Shown here: in pieces, positions 61,599 to 64,000 of the stretch
Position numbering within the stretch: the first letter of the stretch is position 1
Layout: every line of letters starts with the position of its first letter
Position numbers and translations under genes: made by a program
The notes under the pieces: generated by a model
Database searches by the model: none
Told to the model about the DNA's origin: nothing
Seen by the model: the letters and a program-made list of their open reading frames with translations, nothing else
Assembly (NCBI RefSeq): GCF_014646235.1
Contig: NZ_BMNB01000035.1
Span: 1 to 64,000, forward strand
DNA: 64,000 bases
From: Micromonospora sonchi
GTDB taxonomy: Bacteria > Actinomycetota > Actinomycetes > Mycobacteriales > Micromonosporaceae
Reading direction: 5' to 3'

Positions 61599-62181
61599 GC
61601 GGCCGCCGGGAGCGGCCACACTGCCCACGGCGATCAAGATTCTGGTCGCGGGCGGCTTCGGGGTGGGCAAGACCACGATGGTCGGCGCGGTCAGTGAGAC
61701 CCGTCCGTTGCGGACCGAGGAGGTGCTCACCGAATCAGGGGTGGGCATCGACGATCTGTCCGGCGTCGAGGCCAAGCAGACCACGACCGTGGCGATGGAC
61801 TTCGGTCGGATCACCATCAGTGACGATCTGGTGCTGTATCTCTTCGGGACCCCGGGGCAGGATCGGTTCTGGTTCGTCTGGGACGAGTTGTCGCTCGGCG
61901 CGATCGGCGCCGTGGTGCTGGCGGACACTCGCCGGCTGGCCGACTGTTTCCCCTCCATCGACTACTTCGAGGGACGGGGCACTCCGTTCCTGGTCGCGGT
62001 GAACTGCTTCGAGGGGGCGCGAGAGTACCGGCTCGACGAGGTGCAGGCCGCACTGAATCTCGACCCGGAGGTGCCGGTGCTGCTCTGCGACGCCCGCAGC
62101 CGGAGCTCGGCCAAGGAGGTGCTCATCACCCTGGTGGAGCACGCCATGAAGGTCCGGGACGCCCGCCGCAGCGTCGACTGA
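61579..62181 (+). CDS. cvnD: CvnD-type small Ras-like GTPase
   Basis: This 200-residue ATP/GTP-binding protein has P-loop GGFGVGKTTMVGAVSE, the switch region TVAMDFGRI with G3 LFGTPGQDRFWFVWDEL, and VAVNCFEG at the G4 position (NKxD is changed to NCFEG). CvnD in Streptomyces is a GTPase held in a membrane-associated complex by CvnA-C. I start it at ATG 61579 (MDYGHSERPPGAATLP), inside the end of cvnC. It closes the plus-strand operon and faces acn across a bidirectional terminator. Confidence 0.95.
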   Translation: MDYGHSERPPGAATLPTAIKILVAGGFGVGKTTMVGAVSETRPLRTEEVLTESGVGIDDLSGVEAKQTTTVAMDFGRITISDDLVLYLFGTPGQDRFWFVWDELSLGAIGAVVLADTRRLADCFPSIDYFEGRGTPFLVAVNCFEGAREYRLDEVQAALNLDPEVPVLLCDARSRSSAKEVLITLVEHAMKVRDARRSVD

Positions 62182-62213
62182 CGACCGGGACCGGCACGGT
62201 CCCACCCAACGTC

Positions 62214-62253
62214 GAAGGGCTCCTTCCCGCACCGGCGCGGGAAGGAGCCCTTC
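62214..62253. terminator. bidirectional terminator between cvnD and acn
   Basis: GAAGGGCTCCTTCCCGC and GCGGGAAGGAGCCCTTC form a perfect 17-bp stem around ACCGGC in the 84-bp gap of two convergent genes. It can stop transcription from either side. Confidence 0.9.
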
Positions 62254-62265
62254 GCTCCTGGTACG

Positions 62266-64000
<1,735 letters not shown>

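Overview
The window is high-GC actinobacterial DNA whose gene content and order fit the family Micromonosporaceae (Micromonospora, Salinispora and relatives). It carries rapZ-yvcK-whiA followed by gapA-pgk-tpiA-secG and rbpA, an actinobacterial pentose-phosphate cluster (tkt, tal, a Pgi-like gene, zwf, opcA, pgl), GTG/TTG starts, many 4-nt start/stop overlaps, and a 56-bp double-GGGCCC repeat present four times. The genus assignment is inference.

Layout. 0-5 kb is a variable edge: a possible IS66-type transposase start, a decapitated alpha/beta-hydrolase, a TetR/alpha-beta-hydrolase divergent pair with a perfect palindromic operator, a YdeI-family gene, decayed fragments and a HEAT-like hypothetical. 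5-13 kb holds a membrane protein, then rapZ-yvcK-whiA, the glycolytic operon, secG and rbpA. 13-21.5 kb (minus strand) is the pentose-phosphate operon; its Pgi-like member has lost the motifs of a working isomerase. 21.8-25.2 kb has heme A genes ctaB and ctaA flanking a small hypothetical and an ATP-grasp enzyme. 25.3-32.2 kb is a complete SUF operon (sufR-B-D-Rieske-C-S-U-T). 32.2-40.2 kb contains a tandem-operator-like site, a sulfurtransferase, a LysE-like remnant, a 1230-aa secreted reprolysin-like metalloprotease, an acVLRF1-type ribosome-rescue factor and a YpfJ-like zinc peptidase. 40.3-49.5 kb has an ABC-F gene behind a candidate attenuator, a CadD-like transporter, a small HTH protein, an enoyl-CoA hydratase, an ABC exporter, a PadR/FAD-monooxygenase operon, Mug glycosylase and an SDR.

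Two accessory systems stand out. (1) 49.6-51.85 kb (minus): three genes joined by 4-nt overlaps encode a TIGR04222-like membrane protein with a Gly/Cys-only tail, a DUF692/MNIO enzyme with its metal ligands intact, and a small SCO6045-like partner. This looks like a RiPP-type modification system whose substrate is a membrane-anchored tail. (2) 54.1-62.2 kb (plus): P450, class I terpene synthase and class II diterpene cyclase are joined by GTGA overlaps, followed directly by a conservon (cvnA-B-C-D) whose promoter overlaps the cyclase stop codon. The class II cyclase carries the DXDTT variant motif known from mycobacterial halimadienyl-diphosphate synthase, so a halimane- or clerodane-like diterpene is a reasonable prediction. 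No GGPP synthase is present in the window. This block lies between an acnR-like regulator and acn (minus strand, running off the right edge), suggesting insertion into an ancestral acn/acnR neighbourhood.

The 56-bp repeats sit at gene 3' ends, probably act as terminators, and supply the stop codon of three genes; two unrelated proteins therefore share a KGRAPF C-terminus. No rRNA, tRNA or CRISPR array was seen.
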